A stretch of DNA of 64,000 nucleotides from Streptomyces soli (GTDB lineage: Bacteria > Actinomycetota > Actinomycetes > Streptomycetales > Streptomycetaceae), in the NCBI RefSeq assembly GCF_003999195.1, contig NZ_RJVR01000292.1:1-64000 (forward strand). The letters are read 5' to 3'. Position 1 is the stretch's first letter. Each line of letters opens with the position of its first letter. Below the pieces are notes generated by a model. The model made no database searches, had not been told where the DNA came from, and saw only the letters and a list, made by a program, of their open reading frames with translations. Below are positions 15,368 to 24,238 of the stretch, in pieces. The position numbers and the translations under genes are program-made.

Positions 15368-17886
15368 AGCTGTCCTTTCTGGACATTACGGTCCGCGCGA
15401 GCTGCGCGGAGGGTCAGGACCATGGTGAGCCCACCGCCGGGGGTGTCCTCGGCGGCGAGGGTGCCGCCCATGGCCTCGGCGAAACCGCGGGCGACGGCCA
15501 GGCCGAGGCCCACGCCGTTGCCCCGGGGGCGGTCGCCGTGGCGCTGGAAGGGTTCGAAGATGGTCTCCTTGGCGTCGTCCGGGACTCCGGGGCCCCGGTC
15601 GACGACGCGCAGCTCGACGCGGTTGCCCAGGGCGCTTGCGGCGACCAGCACCTTGGTGCCGGGCGGGCTGTACTTCACGGCGTTCTCCACGATGTTGGCG
15701 GCCGCCCGCTCCAGCAGCCCGGGATCCGCGCTGACCATGGGCAGGCTCTCGGGTATGTCCAGGACGGCGCTGCCCTCGGGGACGCCGACGAGGGCGAGCG
15801 GCACCACCTCGTCCAGGTCGGTCTCCCCGAGCAGCGGGGTGACCGTGCCGGTGGAGAGCCGGGACATGTCGAGCAGGTTCCCGACGAGGTGGTCGAGCCG
15901 GTCGGCGCCCTCCTCGATGCTCTCCAGGAGTTCCGCCTCGTCCTGCGGGGACCAGGCGACGTCGTCGGAGCGCAGTGAGCTGACGGACGCCTTGATCGCG
16001 GCGAGCGGGGTCCGCAGATCGTGCGAGACGGCGGCGAGGAGCGCGGTACGGATGCGGTTTCCCTCGGCCTGCCGCTGGGCCTGCTCGGCCTGGTCCTCCA
16101 GCCGCTGGCGGTCCAGGGCGACAGCGGCCTGGGCGGCGAAGGCTGACAGCACGCGCTGGTCGGAGGCGGGCAGCACCCGGCCGACGAGGGCGAGCGAGAG
16201 CCGGTCGCTGACCGGGACCTCGACGTCGGCGTCCTCCGGCCGGGAGCAGGTCAGGGAGCCGACGGAGGCCACCCGGGTCCAGGTGGCGGGGTCGTCCTCG
16301 CGCTCCAGCAGGGCCACCGACTCCACGGCGAAGGTCTCACGGACGCGTTCCAGCAGGGCGTCCAGCGAGCGCTCACCGCGCAGCACGCTCCCGGCGAGGT
16401 GGGAGAGGATCTCCGCCTCGGACCGCAGCCGGGCGGCCTGCTGGGTGCGCCGGGCCGCGAGGTCAACGACGGAGGCCACGGCCGCGCCCACCGCCGCGAA
16501 GACCACCAGGGCGACGATGTTCTCGGAGTCGGCAATGGCCAGGGTGTGGACGGGCGGCGTGAAGTAGTAGTTGAGCAGCGCCGAACCGACCAGCGCGGAC
16601 GCCAGTGCCGGGAGCAGGCCGCCGAGCAGCGCCGCGGCCACGGTGCAGGTGAGGAAGAGCAGCATGTCCGACGGAAGGCCGATCCCGGTGTGGGTCAGCA
16701 GCAGGGTGAGCAGCACGGGCCCCGCCAGCCCGGTCAGCCAGCCGGCGATGACCCGGGAGCGGCCGAGCCGGCCGCCGCGCGCGAGGGGCAGGCCACGGCC
16801 CTTGGCGGCCTGTTCGTGCGTGACGATGTGCACGTCCAGGTCGGGGCCGGATTCGCGGGCCACGGTGGCGCCGACGCCGGGCCCGAGGACGTACTGCCAG
16901 GCCTTGCGGCGGCTGGTCCCGAGGACGACCTGGGTGGCGTTGACGCCCCTCGCGAAGTCCAGCAGGGCGGTCGGCACGTCGTCGCCGATGACGTGGTGGA
17001 AGGAGCCGCCCAGGTCCTCCACCAGGGTCCGCTGTACGGCCAGCTCCCTGGGCGAGCCGGAGTGCAGTCCGTCGGCGCCGTCGATGTGCACCGCGAGGAT
17101 CTCGCCGCCCGAGCCCTTGGCCGCCAGGCGGGCGGCCCGGCGTATCAGGGTGCCGCCCTCGGCGCCGCCGGTGAGGCCGACCACGATGCGCTCGCGGGCC
17201 TGCCACACCTCGCCTATGCCGTGGTCGGTCTTGTACTGCCGCAGGTACTCGTCGACCCGGTCGGCGACCCAGAGCAGGGCCAGCTCGCGCAGGGCGGTGA
17301 GGTTGCCGGGGCGGAAGTAGTTCGACAGGGCGGCGTCGACCTTGTCGGAGGCGTAGATGTTGCCGTGCGCCATGCGGCGCCGCAGGGCCTGCGGTGACAT
17401 GTCGACCAGCTCGATCTGGTCGGCCCGGCGGACCACTGCGTCGGGTACGGTCTCGCGCTGGCGGACGCCGGTGATGGCCTCCACCACGTCGCCCAGTGAC
17501 TCCAGGTGCTGGATGTTCACGGTCGAGATCACGTCGATGCCCGCCGCGAGCAACTCGTCGATGTCCTGCCAGCGCTTGGCGTTGCGCGAGCCCGGCACAT
17601 TGCTGTGCGCCAGCTCGTCCACCAGGGCGACCTGCGGGGCGCGGGCGAGCACGGCGTCCACGTCCATCTCGGTGAAGACCGTGTCCCGGTAGCCGATCTC
17701 CCGGGCGGGGATCCGCTCCAGGCCGAGCATCAGCTCCTCGGTGCGCGGCCTGCCGTAGTGCTCCGCGTAGCCGACGACGACGTCGGTGCCCCGCGCCAGG
17801 CGGCGGTGGGCCTCGGAGAGCATGGCGTACGTCTTGCCGACGCCTGGTGCGGCCCCGAGGTAGATGCGCAGCTTTCCCCGTGCCAT
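15364..17886 (-). CDS. kdpD: KdpD sensor kinase, copy 1
   Basis: An 840-residue KdpD of full domain order. Residues 5-215 are the KdpD N-terminal domain with Walker A 'GAAPGVGKTY' and 'VALVDELAHSNVPGSRN'. Residues about 225-360 form a universal-stress-protein domain. Four membrane helices lie at about 385-475. A GAF-like region follows and then the kinase core with 'LLAAVSHDLRTPLAAI' (H622), 'ENAVKYSPPG' and 'GVGLGLAVARGF'. It senses potassium and ionic conditions at the membrane. It is translationally coupled to kdpE. A second KdpD lies at 36915 and has no regulator of its own. Confidence 0.92.
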   Translation of the reverse strand: MARGKLRIYLGAAPGVGKTYAMLSEAHRRLARGTDVVVGYAEHYGRPRTEELMLGLERIPAREIGYRDTVFTEMDVDAVLARAPQVALVDELAHSNVPGSRNAKRWQDIDELLAAGIDVISTVNIQHLESLGDVVEAITGVRQRETVPDAVVRRADQIELVDMSPQALRRRMAHGNIYASDKVDAALSNYFRPGNLTALRELALLWVADRVDEYLRQYKTDHGIGEVWQARERIVVGLTGGAEGGTLIRRAARLAAKGSGGEILAVHIDGADGLHSGSPRELAVQRTLVEDLGGSFHHVIGDDVPTALLDFARGVNATQVVLGTSRRKAWQYVLGPGVGATVARESGPDLDVHIVTHEQAAKGRGLPLARGGRLGRSRVIAGWLTGLAGPVLLTLLLTHTGIGLPSDMLLFLTCTVAAALLGGLLPALASALVGSALLNYYFTPPVHTLAIADSENIVALVVFAAVGAAVASVVDLAARRTQQAARLRSEAEILSHLAGSVLRGERSLDALLERVRETFAVESVALLEREDDPATWTRVASVGSLTCSRPEDADVEVPVSDRLSLALVGRVLPASDQRVLSAFAAQAAVALDRQRLEDQAEQAQRQAEGNRIRTALLAAVSHDLRTPLAAIKASVSSLRSDDVAWSPQDEAELLESIEEGADRLDHLVGNLLDMSRLSTGTVTPLLGETDLDEVVPLALVGVPEGSAVLDIPESLPMVSADPGLLERAAANIVENAVKYSPPGTKVLVAASALGNRVELRVVDRGPGVPDDAKETIFEPFQRHGDRPRGNGVGLGLAVARGFAEAMGGTLAAEDTPGGGLTMVLTLRAARADRNVQKGQL

Positions 17887-17942
17887 GGGGCCACCCTATG
17901 GCGATCGAACAGGACAAACGGGACGCCGGCTGAGGGCGGTCC

Positions 17943-18431
17943 TCACTTTGACGCGTCCTTGATGCCGACGGCGCCCGGTTGTGGCACGGGATGGGGCCAT
18001 ACGAGGAGGACCGGGCAGGTGGCGTGGTCGACGACGAAGCGGCCGGCCGGCCCGAGGCTTTTGGGGCCCGGGTGGGCACGGTCGCCGTCGCGGGCGAGGA
18101 CGAGGAGGTCGGCGCCCTCGGCGGCGGCGACGACTTCGTGCTTGATGTGTCCGTGCCGCTCCAGGCGGATGCAGGGCAGGCCCAGCCGTTCTTCGGCCGC
18201 CCGCAGCAGCTGGTCGGCGGAAGTGGCGGCCAGTTCCTCCAGACGGGTGCCGGGGTCGCGGTCGAGGCGGCCCCGGCCGAGGAGACCGGCGTACGCGCCG
18301 TGGCCGGCGGCCGGGGAGTCGGCCCCTGCGACGTGGAGAAGCACGATGTCGGCGTCGGCGGGCGCGTGGGCGCGGGCGGCGTCCACGCAGGCGGGCCAGG
18401 TGCCCTCGGCGATCCAGGCAATCACGGTCAT
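17943..18431 (-). CDS. Universal stress protein (UspA family)
   Basis: A 162-residue single Usp domain. The first strand reads 'MTVIAWIAEGTWPACVDAA', 'ADADIVLLHVAG' follows, and the C-terminal half has 'EGADLLVLARDGD' and 'GRFVVDHATCPVLLVWP'. The usual ATP loop G-x2-G-x9-G-S/T is loose here ('GDRAHPGPKSLGPAGRF'), so nucleotide binding is uncertain. It lies 56 bases upstream of kdpD on the transcript's far side and 25 bases after the permease gene, so the three may be co-transcribed in the order permease, Usp, kdpD, kdpE. Confidence 0.8.
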   Translation of the reverse strand: MTVIAWIAEGTWPACVDAARAHAPADADIVLLHVAGADSPAAGHGAYAGLLGRGRLDRDPGTRLEELAATSADQLLRAAEERLGLPCIRLERHGHIKHEVVAAAEGADLLVLARDGDRAHPGPKSLGPAGRFVVDHATCPVLLVWPHPVPQPGAVGIKDASK

Positions 18432-18456
18432 GGCCGGCCTCCTCGGCCTCGGGATC

Positions 18457-19743
18457 TCAGGCTCCGACGACCTGCAGCCCCGCCCAGAGCGCCAGGACCG
18501 CCAGGGCGAGCGCGGCGGGCACGGTGAGCAGTCCGATCCGGGTGAACTCGCCCAGGTCCACGTCGGTGTCGTGCTCTCGCAGGATACGGCGCCACAGCAG
18601 CGTTGCCAGGGACCCGGCGTAGGTGAGGTTCGGGCCGATGTTCACCCCGAGCAGCACTGCGAGGACCGCGCCGGAGCCGGCCGGGACGGCGAGCGGCAGC
18701 AGCACCAGGACGGCGGGCAGGTTGTTGATGACGTTGGCCAGGACGGCGGCCAGCCCGGCGAGCGCGAACAGTGACGGCAGCCCGGTCCCGTCCGGGACGA
18801 GTTGCCCCAGACTGTCGGCGAGGCCGTTGTCGACGACCGCGCGGACCACGATGCCCAGGGCCAGTACGAAGAGGAGGAACGGCACGCCGGCGGACCGCAG
18901 GACGGCGCCGGGCGTGGTCCTCCCCCGGGCCAGGGCGCGGACCGCGAGTACCACGGCGCCGGCCGCGGCGGCCCATGCCGGGTTCACCCCGGCAGCGGAG
19001 GCGAGCACGAAGCCGCCGAGGGTGCAGGCGACGATCACGACGGTGAACACCGGCACCTGCGGCACCTCGTCGCCCGGCGGGGCCTGGGCCCCGGCGTCCA
19101 GATCGGTGCCGAAGAACCGGCGGAAGACCAGGTACTCGACGCCGATCGCGGCCAGCCAGGGCAATGCCATCAGCGCGGCGAACCGGGTGAAGGCCAGCCC
19201 GCTTGCGGCGAACGCCAGGAGGTTGGTGAGGTTGGAGACCGGCAGCAGTACGGACGCCGTGTTGGACAGGTGCGTACAGGCGTAGACGTGTGGCTTGGGC
19301 CGCGCCCCCAGGCGGGCGGCGGTGGCGAACACCACCGGGGTGAGCAGCACCACCGTCGCGTCCAGGCTGAGCACGGCGGTGATCACCGAGGCGACGACGA
19401 AGACCTGGACCAGCAGCCGCCTGGGCCGCCCCGCCGCGCTCCGGGCCATCCAGGCGCCGCACGCGCGGAACAGCCCGTCGTCGTCGCACAGTTGCGCCAG
19501 CACCAGTACCGCCGCCAGGAAGCCGATCACCGGTCCGAGCCGCTCCGCCTCCGCCTGGGCGTGGTCCAGCGAGATCGCGCCGGTGACGATGACCAGGCCG
19601 GCCGCCGGGACCGCGACGACCGCTTCGGGCAGGCCCCAGGGGCGTACCACCGCGCAGGCCAGCACGAGCAGCAACAGCACGGCGGAGAGCGCCTCCGCCA
19701 AAGCCGTGTTCAGGATCCGGTCCTCCGGTCGTTCGGTGTGCAT
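18457..19743 (-). CDS. SLC13/ArsB-type anion permease
   Basis: A 428-residue membrane protein with about 11 helices. Two related halves carry the helical-hairpin signatures of the ion-transporter superfamily: 'SLDATVVLLTPVVFATAARL' with 'SNTASVLLPVSNLTNLL', and 'NVINNLPAVLVLLPLA' with 'NIGPNLTYAGSLATLLW'. The paired 'SN.T/NN.P' motifs bind sodium and anion. ArsB, citrate and dicarboxylate carriers share this layout; no arsenic genes are nearby, so substrate is open. It starts at ATG 19743 and heads a possible run into the Usp and kdpDE genes. Confidence 0.75.
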   Translation of the reverse strand: MHTERPEDRILNTALAEALSAVLLLLVLACAVVRPWGLPEAVVAVPAAGLVIVTGAISLDHAQAEAERLGPVIGFLAAVLVLAQLCDDDGLFRACGAWMARSAAGRPRRLLVQVFVVASVITAVLSLDATVVLLTPVVFATAARLGARPKPHVYACTHLSNTASVLLPVSNLTNLLAFAASGLAFTRFAALMALPWLAAIGVEYLVFRRFFGTDLDAGAQAPPGDEVPQVPVFTVVIVACTLGGFVLASAAGVNPAWAAAAGAVVLAVRALARGRTTPGAVLRSAGVPFLLFVLALGIVVRAVVDNGLADSLGQLVPDGTGLPSLFALAGLAAVLANVINNLPAVLVLLPLAVPAGSGAVLAVLLGVNIGPNLTYAGSLATLLWRRILREHDTDVDLGEFTRIGLLTVPAALALAVLALWAGLQVVGA

Positions 19744-19873
19744 CGGTGAGGTGAGGTGGGTGGGGGTTCACCTCCACACGCTAGGGTCACCCGGCGCGGC
19801 CCCGAACCGGCCCGCGACCTGCCCGAGCCCCAGGGGGTTCAGGCCCTGCTGACCCCGCCCCACCGCCGCGCAC

Positions 19874-19890
19874 ATGACAACGGTTCTCAT
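19874..19890. promoter_or_regulatory. Zur-like palindrome 1 upstream of metal-uptake operon
   Basis: ATGACAACGGTTCTCAT is a 17-base palindrome with only one mismatched pair around a central base. It resembles actinobacterial Zur/Fur-family boxes (TGAxAACxxTTxTCA type). It stands 149 bases before the binding-protein start. Confidence 0.5.
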
Positions 19891-19914
19891 GTCGTTTAGA
19901 GTCAAGCCATGGCG

Positions 19915-19962
19915 ATGATTTTCATATCACAGCTCTGGCCTATGGTTTTGAAAGTCATTCCT
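19915..19962. promoter_or_regulatory. Further Fur/Zur-like half-sites and promoter region of metal operon
   Basis: ATGATTTTCAT at 19915-19925 is an inverted ATGA/TCAT pair, and TTGAAAGTCATTCC at 19948-19961 is a third related site. This stretch is much richer in A+T than its surroundings and must contain the promoter of the operon that starts at 20039. The repeated sites suggest zinc- or manganese-dependent repression by the Fur-family protein encoded last in the operon or by a distant Zur. Confidence 0.45.
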
Positions 19963-20038
19963 ATCTAGCGTGGAGGTGTCCGGAGGCGACCGGAGGACCG
20001 CTGCCGCGGCCCGGTCCCGACTGAGGAGACCCCGAACC

Positions 20039-21010
20039 ATGAGCGCTGCCCCCACCTCCCGCCGCGCCGCGCCCCGGCCGACCCGCTTCGCCTTCTGCGG
20101 GGCCGTGGCGGTGGCCGCGCTGACCGCCACCGCCTGCTCCACGTCCTCCTCCACCGGGAGCAGCGCCTCGTCGTCCGGTTCGGGGAGCGGAAAGACCATC
20201 CAGGTGGTCGCGGCGGAGAACTTCTGGGGCAGCGTCGCCTCGCAGCTGGGCGGCAGCCATGCGAAGGTCACCAGCATCATCAACAACCCCGACGCGGACC
20301 CGCACGACTACGAGCCGACCGCAGCGGACGCCCGCACCGTGGCGGGCGCCCAGTACACGATCGTCAACGGGATCGGCTACGACACCTGGGCCGACAAGCT
20401 GCTCGCCGCCAACCCGGCCGACGGCCGTACCGGACTCAATGTCGGCGACGCGGTGGGCATCAAGCCCGGCGGCAACCCCCACCAGTGGTACTCCCCGGAC
20501 AGCGTCCACCAGGTCATCGATAAGATCACGGCGGACTACAAGAAGATCGACCCGGCCGACGCCGCCGACTTCGACAAGCTGAAGAACACCTTCGAGACCA
20601 AGACCCTGGCCCCGTACAACCAGCTGATATCCGGCATCAAGGCGAAGTACGCGGGTACCCCCATCGGTGCCTCCGAGTCGATCGTGACCCCGCTGGCCGA
20701 CGGGCTGGGCCTGAAGATGCTCACCCCGGCCTCCTTCCTGGGCGCGATCAGCGAGGGCACCGACCCCACGGCCGCCGACAAGGCGGCGATCGACCAGCAG
20801 ATAGCCGACAAGAAGATCAAGATCTACGTCTACAACAGCCAGAACGCCACCCCTGACGTGCAGGCCCAGGTGAAGGCCGCCGAGGCGAAGGGCATCCCGG
20901 TGGCCACCGTCACCGAGACGCTCACCCCGGCCGGCGCCACCTTCCAGGCCTGGCAGGTCCGTCAGCTCCAGGGCATCGAGCAGGCCCTGGCCAAGGCCAC
21001 CGGGAAGTGA
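20039..21010 (+). CDS. Zinc/manganese ABC transporter substrate-binding lipoprotein (cluster A-I)
   Basis: A 323-residue lipoprotein from ATG 20039, with GAGGAGA at 20023-20029. The signal peptide ends in the lipobox 'LTATAC', followed by a Ser/Gly-rich linker. Metal-site residues of the ZnuA/TroA fold are visible: His in 'NNPDADPHDYEP', His in 'GGNPHQWYSP' and 'PIGASESIVTPLADGLGLKM', with 'IYVYNSQNATP' near the end. The His-rich loop of ZnuA is missing, so the metal may be zinc or manganese. It is the first of five genes joined by four-base overlaps and stands outside the membrane to hand metal to the permeases. Confidence 0.88.
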   Translation: MSAAPTSRRAAPRPTRFAFCGAVAVAALTATACSTSSSTGSSASSSGSGSGKTIQVVAAENFWGSVASQLGGSHAKVTSIINNPDADPHDYEPTAADARTVAGAQYTIVNGIGYDTWADKLLAANPADGRTGLNVGDAVGIKPGGNPHQWYSPDSVHQVIDKITADYKKIDPADAADFDKLKNTFETKTLAPYNQLISGIKAKYAGTPIGASESIVTPLADGLGLKMLTPASFLGAISEGTDPTAADKAAIDQQIADKKIKIYVYNSQNATPDVQAQVKAAEAKGIPVATVTETLTPAGATFQAWQVRQLQGIEQALAKATGK

Positions 21011-21933
21011 CCGTGAAGCCGACAGCACGGGTCCGCGAGGCCTCGCAGCAGACCGACCCCCAGCGGTCCCCGGCGCCCGCGAGGTCCCCCTCCGGAACCG
21101 TGGTGTCGCTGCGGGACGCGGCGGTGCGGGTCAGCGGCCGCACCCTGTGGTCGGGGGTCGAACTGGACGTCGGCGCAGGCGAGTTCGTCGCCGTACTCGG
21201 GCCGAACGGGGTGGGCAAGTCCACCCTGGTGAAGGTCCTGCTCGGCGTGCTGCCGACCGCCGCCGGCGAGGTGCGGGTCCTCGGCGAGCAGCCCGGGCAG
21301 GCAGGGCAGCGGGTCGGATATCTGCCGCAGCGCCGCAGTTTCGACGCCTCCCTGCGCATGCGCGGCACCGACATCGTGCGGCTCGGCTGGGACGGCGACC
21401 GCTGGGGAGTGCCGCTGCCGGGGCGGTTCGGAGCGCGTCGCAAGGCCGCGGCGCGCCGGATCGCCGAGGTGATCGAGCTGGTCGGGGCGGCGTCGTACGC
21501 GCATCGCCCGATAGGGCAGTGCTCCGGCGGGGAGCAGCAGCGGCTGCTGATCGCCCAGGCTCTCGTACGCCGCCCGGAGCTGCTGCTGCTCGACGAGCCG
21601 CTGGACAGCCTCGACCTGCCGAACCAGGCCGCTGTGGCCGCACTGGTCGGCCGGATCTGCCGGGAGGAGGGGGTGACGGTGATCATGGTCGCGCACGATG
21701 TGAACCCGATCCTCTCCCGCCTGGACCGTGTGGTGTATCTCGCCGAGGGCGGCGCGGTGTCGGGCGCCCCTGAGGAGGTCATCACCTCCGAGACGCTGTC
21801 GCGGCTGTACGGCACGCCGATAGAGGTACTGCGTACCTCCGACGGCAGGCTCGTCGTCGTAGGGCAGCCGGAAGCGCCCGCCATCCACTCCGACCGGCAC
21901 GCGGCGCCGGGAGCCGGGGAGGGGAAGCCATGA
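21007..21933 (+). CDS. Metal ABC transporter ATP-binding protein
   Basis: A 308-residue ATPase starting at GTG 21007 inside the stop of the previous gene (GTGA). The first 30 residues are an extra charged leader. It has Walker A 'GPNGVGKST', Q-loop 'YLPQRR', signature 'CSGGEQQR', Walker B 'LLLLDEPLDSLD' and the switch His in 'VAHDVNP'. It powers the importer together with the two following permeases. Confidence 0.9.
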   Translation: MTVKPTARVREASQQTDPQRSPAPARSPSGTVVSLRDAAVRVSGRTLWSGVELDVGAGEFVAVLGPNGVGKSTLVKVLLGVLPTAAGEVRVLGEQPGQAGQRVGYLPQRRSFDASLRMRGTDIVRLGWDGDRWGVPLPGRFGARRKAAARRIAEVIELVGAASYAHRPIGQCSGGEQQRLLIAQALVRRPELLLLDEPLDSLDLPNQAAVAALVGRICREEGVTVIMVAHDVNPILSRLDRVVYLAEGGAVSGAPEEVITSETLSRLYGTPIEVLRTSDGRLVVVGQPEAPAIHSDRHAAPGAGEGKP

Positions 21934-22832
21934 TGCTGCTGGCCGACACCTATCCGGCCTGGTCGTGGAACCTGGTGGCCGATCTGCGGCAGATGTGGGC
22001 GTTTCCCTTCATGGTCAACGCCTTCCGGGCAGGCACCGTCGTCGCCGTGGCGGCGGGGGTCATGGGCTGGTTCATGGTGCTGCGGCGGCAGAGCTTCGCC
22101 GGGCACACCCTGGCGGTCGTCGGCTTCCCCGGCGCGGCCGGCGCCACGCTGATCGGCGTCAGCGCCACCTACGGCTACTTCGCCTTCTGCCTGGCCGCAG
22201 CCCTGGTCATCGCCGCCATCCCCCGCGCCGGACGGTCCTCCGGCGGGCAGGAGTCGGCGCTGACCGGCGCCATCCAGGCGTTCCTGCTGGCCTGCGGCTT
22301 CCTGTTCACCGCCCTGTACCAGGGGCTGCTCGGCGGCGTCACGTCCCTGCTGTTCGGCAGCTTTCTGGGCATCACGACCGCCCAGGTGTGGGTGCTGGCC
22401 GCCGTCGCGGCCGCCGTCCTCGCGACCCTCACCGTGATCGGACGCCCGTTGCTGTTCTCCTCCGTCGACCCCGATGTCGCGGCCGGGCGCGGTGTCCCCG
22501 TACGCCTGCTGTCCACGGTGTTCCTCGTCCTGCTGGGCGCGGCGGCCGCCGAGGCGAGCCAGATCACCGGCACCCTGCTGGTGTTCGCCCTGCTGGTGAT
22601 GCCGGCCGCCACCGCGCAGACGCTCACCGCCCGGCCGTCGCTCAGCCTCGCGCTGTCCGTGCTCATCGCGCTGGCGGTGACCTGGCTGGGCCTGATCGCC
22701 GCCTACTATTCGCCCTATCCCATCGGGTTCTACGTGACCACACTGGCGTTCGCCGCCTACGTCCTGGCCCGCCTCGGCCGTGCGGCCGGGCAGGGCCTCC
22801 CCCGGCTCGTACCAGTGAGGGGCGCGTCATGA
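21930..22832 (+). CDS. Metal ABC transporter permease 1
   Basis: A 300-residue ABC-3 family permease overlapping the ATPase gene by ATGA. Eight to nine helices are visible. 'VLRRQSFAGHTLAVVGFPGAAG' is the typical early ABC-3 segment, where many members read 'SHA', and 'ARGVP/AGRGVPVRLLSTVF' is the ATPase-coupling loop. The GHT-for-SHA change sets it apart from its neighbour. The pair probably forms a heterodimeric channel. Confidence 0.88.
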   Translation: MMLLADTYPAWSWNLVADLRQMWAFPFMVNAFRAGTVVAVAAGVMGWFMVLRRQSFAGHTLAVVGFPGAAGATLIGVSATYGYFAFCLAAALVIAAIPRAGRSSGGQESALTGAIQAFLLACGFLFTALYQGLLGGVTSLLFGSFLGITTAQVWVLAAVAAAVLATLTVIGRPLLFSSVDPDVAAGRGVPVRLLSTVFLVLLGAAAAEASQITGTLLVFALLVMPAATAQTLTARPSLSLALSVLIALAVTWLGLIAAYYSPYPIGFYVTTLAFAAYVLARLGRAAGQGLPRLVPVRGAS

Positions 22833-23701
22833 CGATCCTGGCCGCGTCCGGATGGACTGCCGCCCTCGGGCACCCGTTCTTCCAGCACGCGCTGCTCGCC
22901 GGCACCGCGATCGCCGCTGCGGCGGGCCTGACGGGCTACTTCCTGGTGCTGCGCGCGCAGGTCTTCACCGGTGACGCGCTGAGCCATGTCGCCTTCACCG
23001 GGGCGCTGGCGGCGCTGGCCCTCGGCTACGACCTCCGCATCGGCCTGTTCGCCGCCACCATCCTCATCGCCCTGCTGCTCGGCACTCTCGGCAAGCGGGG
23101 CCGGGCCGACGATGTGGCGATCGGCAGTGTCTTCTCCTGGATCCTGGGCGTGGGCGTCTTCTTCCTCACCCTCTACACAACCAAGCGCAGCGCGGGCAAC
23201 GGCGGTGCCGGGGTCAACGTGCTGTTCGGCTCGATCTTCGGCATGTCCGCCGCGCAGGCCCTGACCGCGGCTCTGGTGGCGGCCGGCATCTGCGTCGCGG
23301 TGCTCACCATCGCCCGGCCGCTGCTGTTCGCCTCCGTCGACGAGGCGGTGGCGGCCGCCCGCGGTGTCCCCGTACGCCTGCTCGGCTTCGCCTTCCTGAC
23401 GCTGGTCGGCGCCTGCGCGGCCGAGGCGACCCAGGCCGTCGGGGCGCTGCTGCTGCTCGGCCTGCTCGCCGCCCCTGCGGGGGCCGCCCAGCGGCTCACC
23501 GACCGGCCGTTCCGCGCGCTGGCCCTGTCCGCCGGGCTCGCCGTGGCCGCGATGTGGGTCGGGCTCGGTCTCAGCTACGCGGTGCCCAGCATGCCGCCGA
23601 GCTTCGGCATCATCGCGGCCGCCACCACCGCCTACGCCGCGACCTTCCTCCCGGGGATCCGGAGGCGTACCGCGACGACCGTGGCGGGTCTGACGGCATG
23701 A
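22829..23701 (+). CDS. Metal ABC transporter permease 2
   Basis: A 290-residue ABC-3 permease starting at ATG 22829 within the stop of permease 1. It has 'VLRAQVFTGDALSHVAFTGA' with the standard SHV segment and the coupling loop 'AAARGVPVRLLGFAFL'. It is about as long as permease 1 and clearly homologous, so the two arose by duplication. It overlaps the Fur-family gene by ATGA. Confidence 0.88.
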   Translation: MTILAASGWTAALGHPFFQHALLAGTAIAAAAGLTGYFLVLRAQVFTGDALSHVAFTGALAALALGYDLRIGLFAATILIALLLGTLGKRGRADDVAIGSVFSWILGVGVFFLTLYTTKRSAGNGGAGVNVLFGSIFGMSAAQALTAALVAAGICVAVLTIARPLLFASVDEAVAAARGVPVRLLGFAFLTLVGACAAEATQAVGALLLLGLLAAPAGAAQRLTDRPFRALALSAGLAVAAMWVGLGLSYAVPSMPPSFGIIAAATTAYAATFLPGIRRRTATTVAGLTA

Positions 23702-24132
23702 GAGAGGACCAGGCGGCTCCCCCGCCCGCCGACGTCGAGCTGATCGGCCGCCGGACGCCGCAGCGCAGCACTGTGCTGGGTGCCCTGATCGGCAGCGCCG
23801 AGTTCCTCAGTGCCCAGGCCCTGCACCTGCGGCTGCTGGCCGCGGGCGAGCACGTCGGGCTGAGCACCGTGTACCGCACGCTCACCGCCCTCGCCGAGGC
23901 CGGCCGCGCCGACGTCGTACGCGACCCGGGCGGCGAGCGGCTCTTCCGCTACCGCCCGAGCCCGCAGCACCGGCACTACCTGCTCTGCCGTGTCTGCGGG
24001 ACCGGCCTGCCCGTCGACTCCTCCCTCGTCGGGTCCTGGGCCGCCGGGATCTCCGCCTCCTCGGGCTTCGCCGACGTCCAGCACACCGTGGAACTCACCG
24101 GCACGTGCCCGGATTGCCTGCGAGAGCAGTGA
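23698..24132 (+). CDS. Fur-family metalloregulator (Zur-like)
   Basis: A 144-residue repressor. The winged helix reads 'FLSAQALHLRLLAAGEHVGL' then 'STVYRTLTALAEAGRADVV', the standard Fur recognition helix. 'PQHRHYLLCRVCG' has the His and CxxC of the structural zinc site, and 'CPDC' near the end completes it. The gene is last in the uptake operon, consistent with feedback repression through the palindromes at 19874-19962. Zinc is the most likely signal given the pairing with a cluster A-I importer. Confidence 0.88.
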   Translation: MREDQAAPPPADVELIGRRTPQRSTVLGALIGSAEFLSAQALHLRLLAAGEHVGLSTVYRTLTALAEAGRADVVRDPGGERLFRYRPSPQHRHYLLCRVCGTGLPVDSSLVGSWAAGISASSGFADVQHTVELTGTCPDCLREQ

Positions 24133-24238
24133 GGCGGGGGCACCCTCGTCTCACTCCGGCGCGTTCGGCCCCGGCAAGCACTGACGGCACAGCCGCAACG
24201 ACGAACATGCCTGAGGCCTCGCGAGGCACAATGCCCTC

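Noticed and set aside
16463..18421. Long minus-strand frame across kdpD and the Usp gene
   Set aside because: Composition is a Pro/Arg/Ala shadow of kdpD, which has full domain evidence in the other frame.
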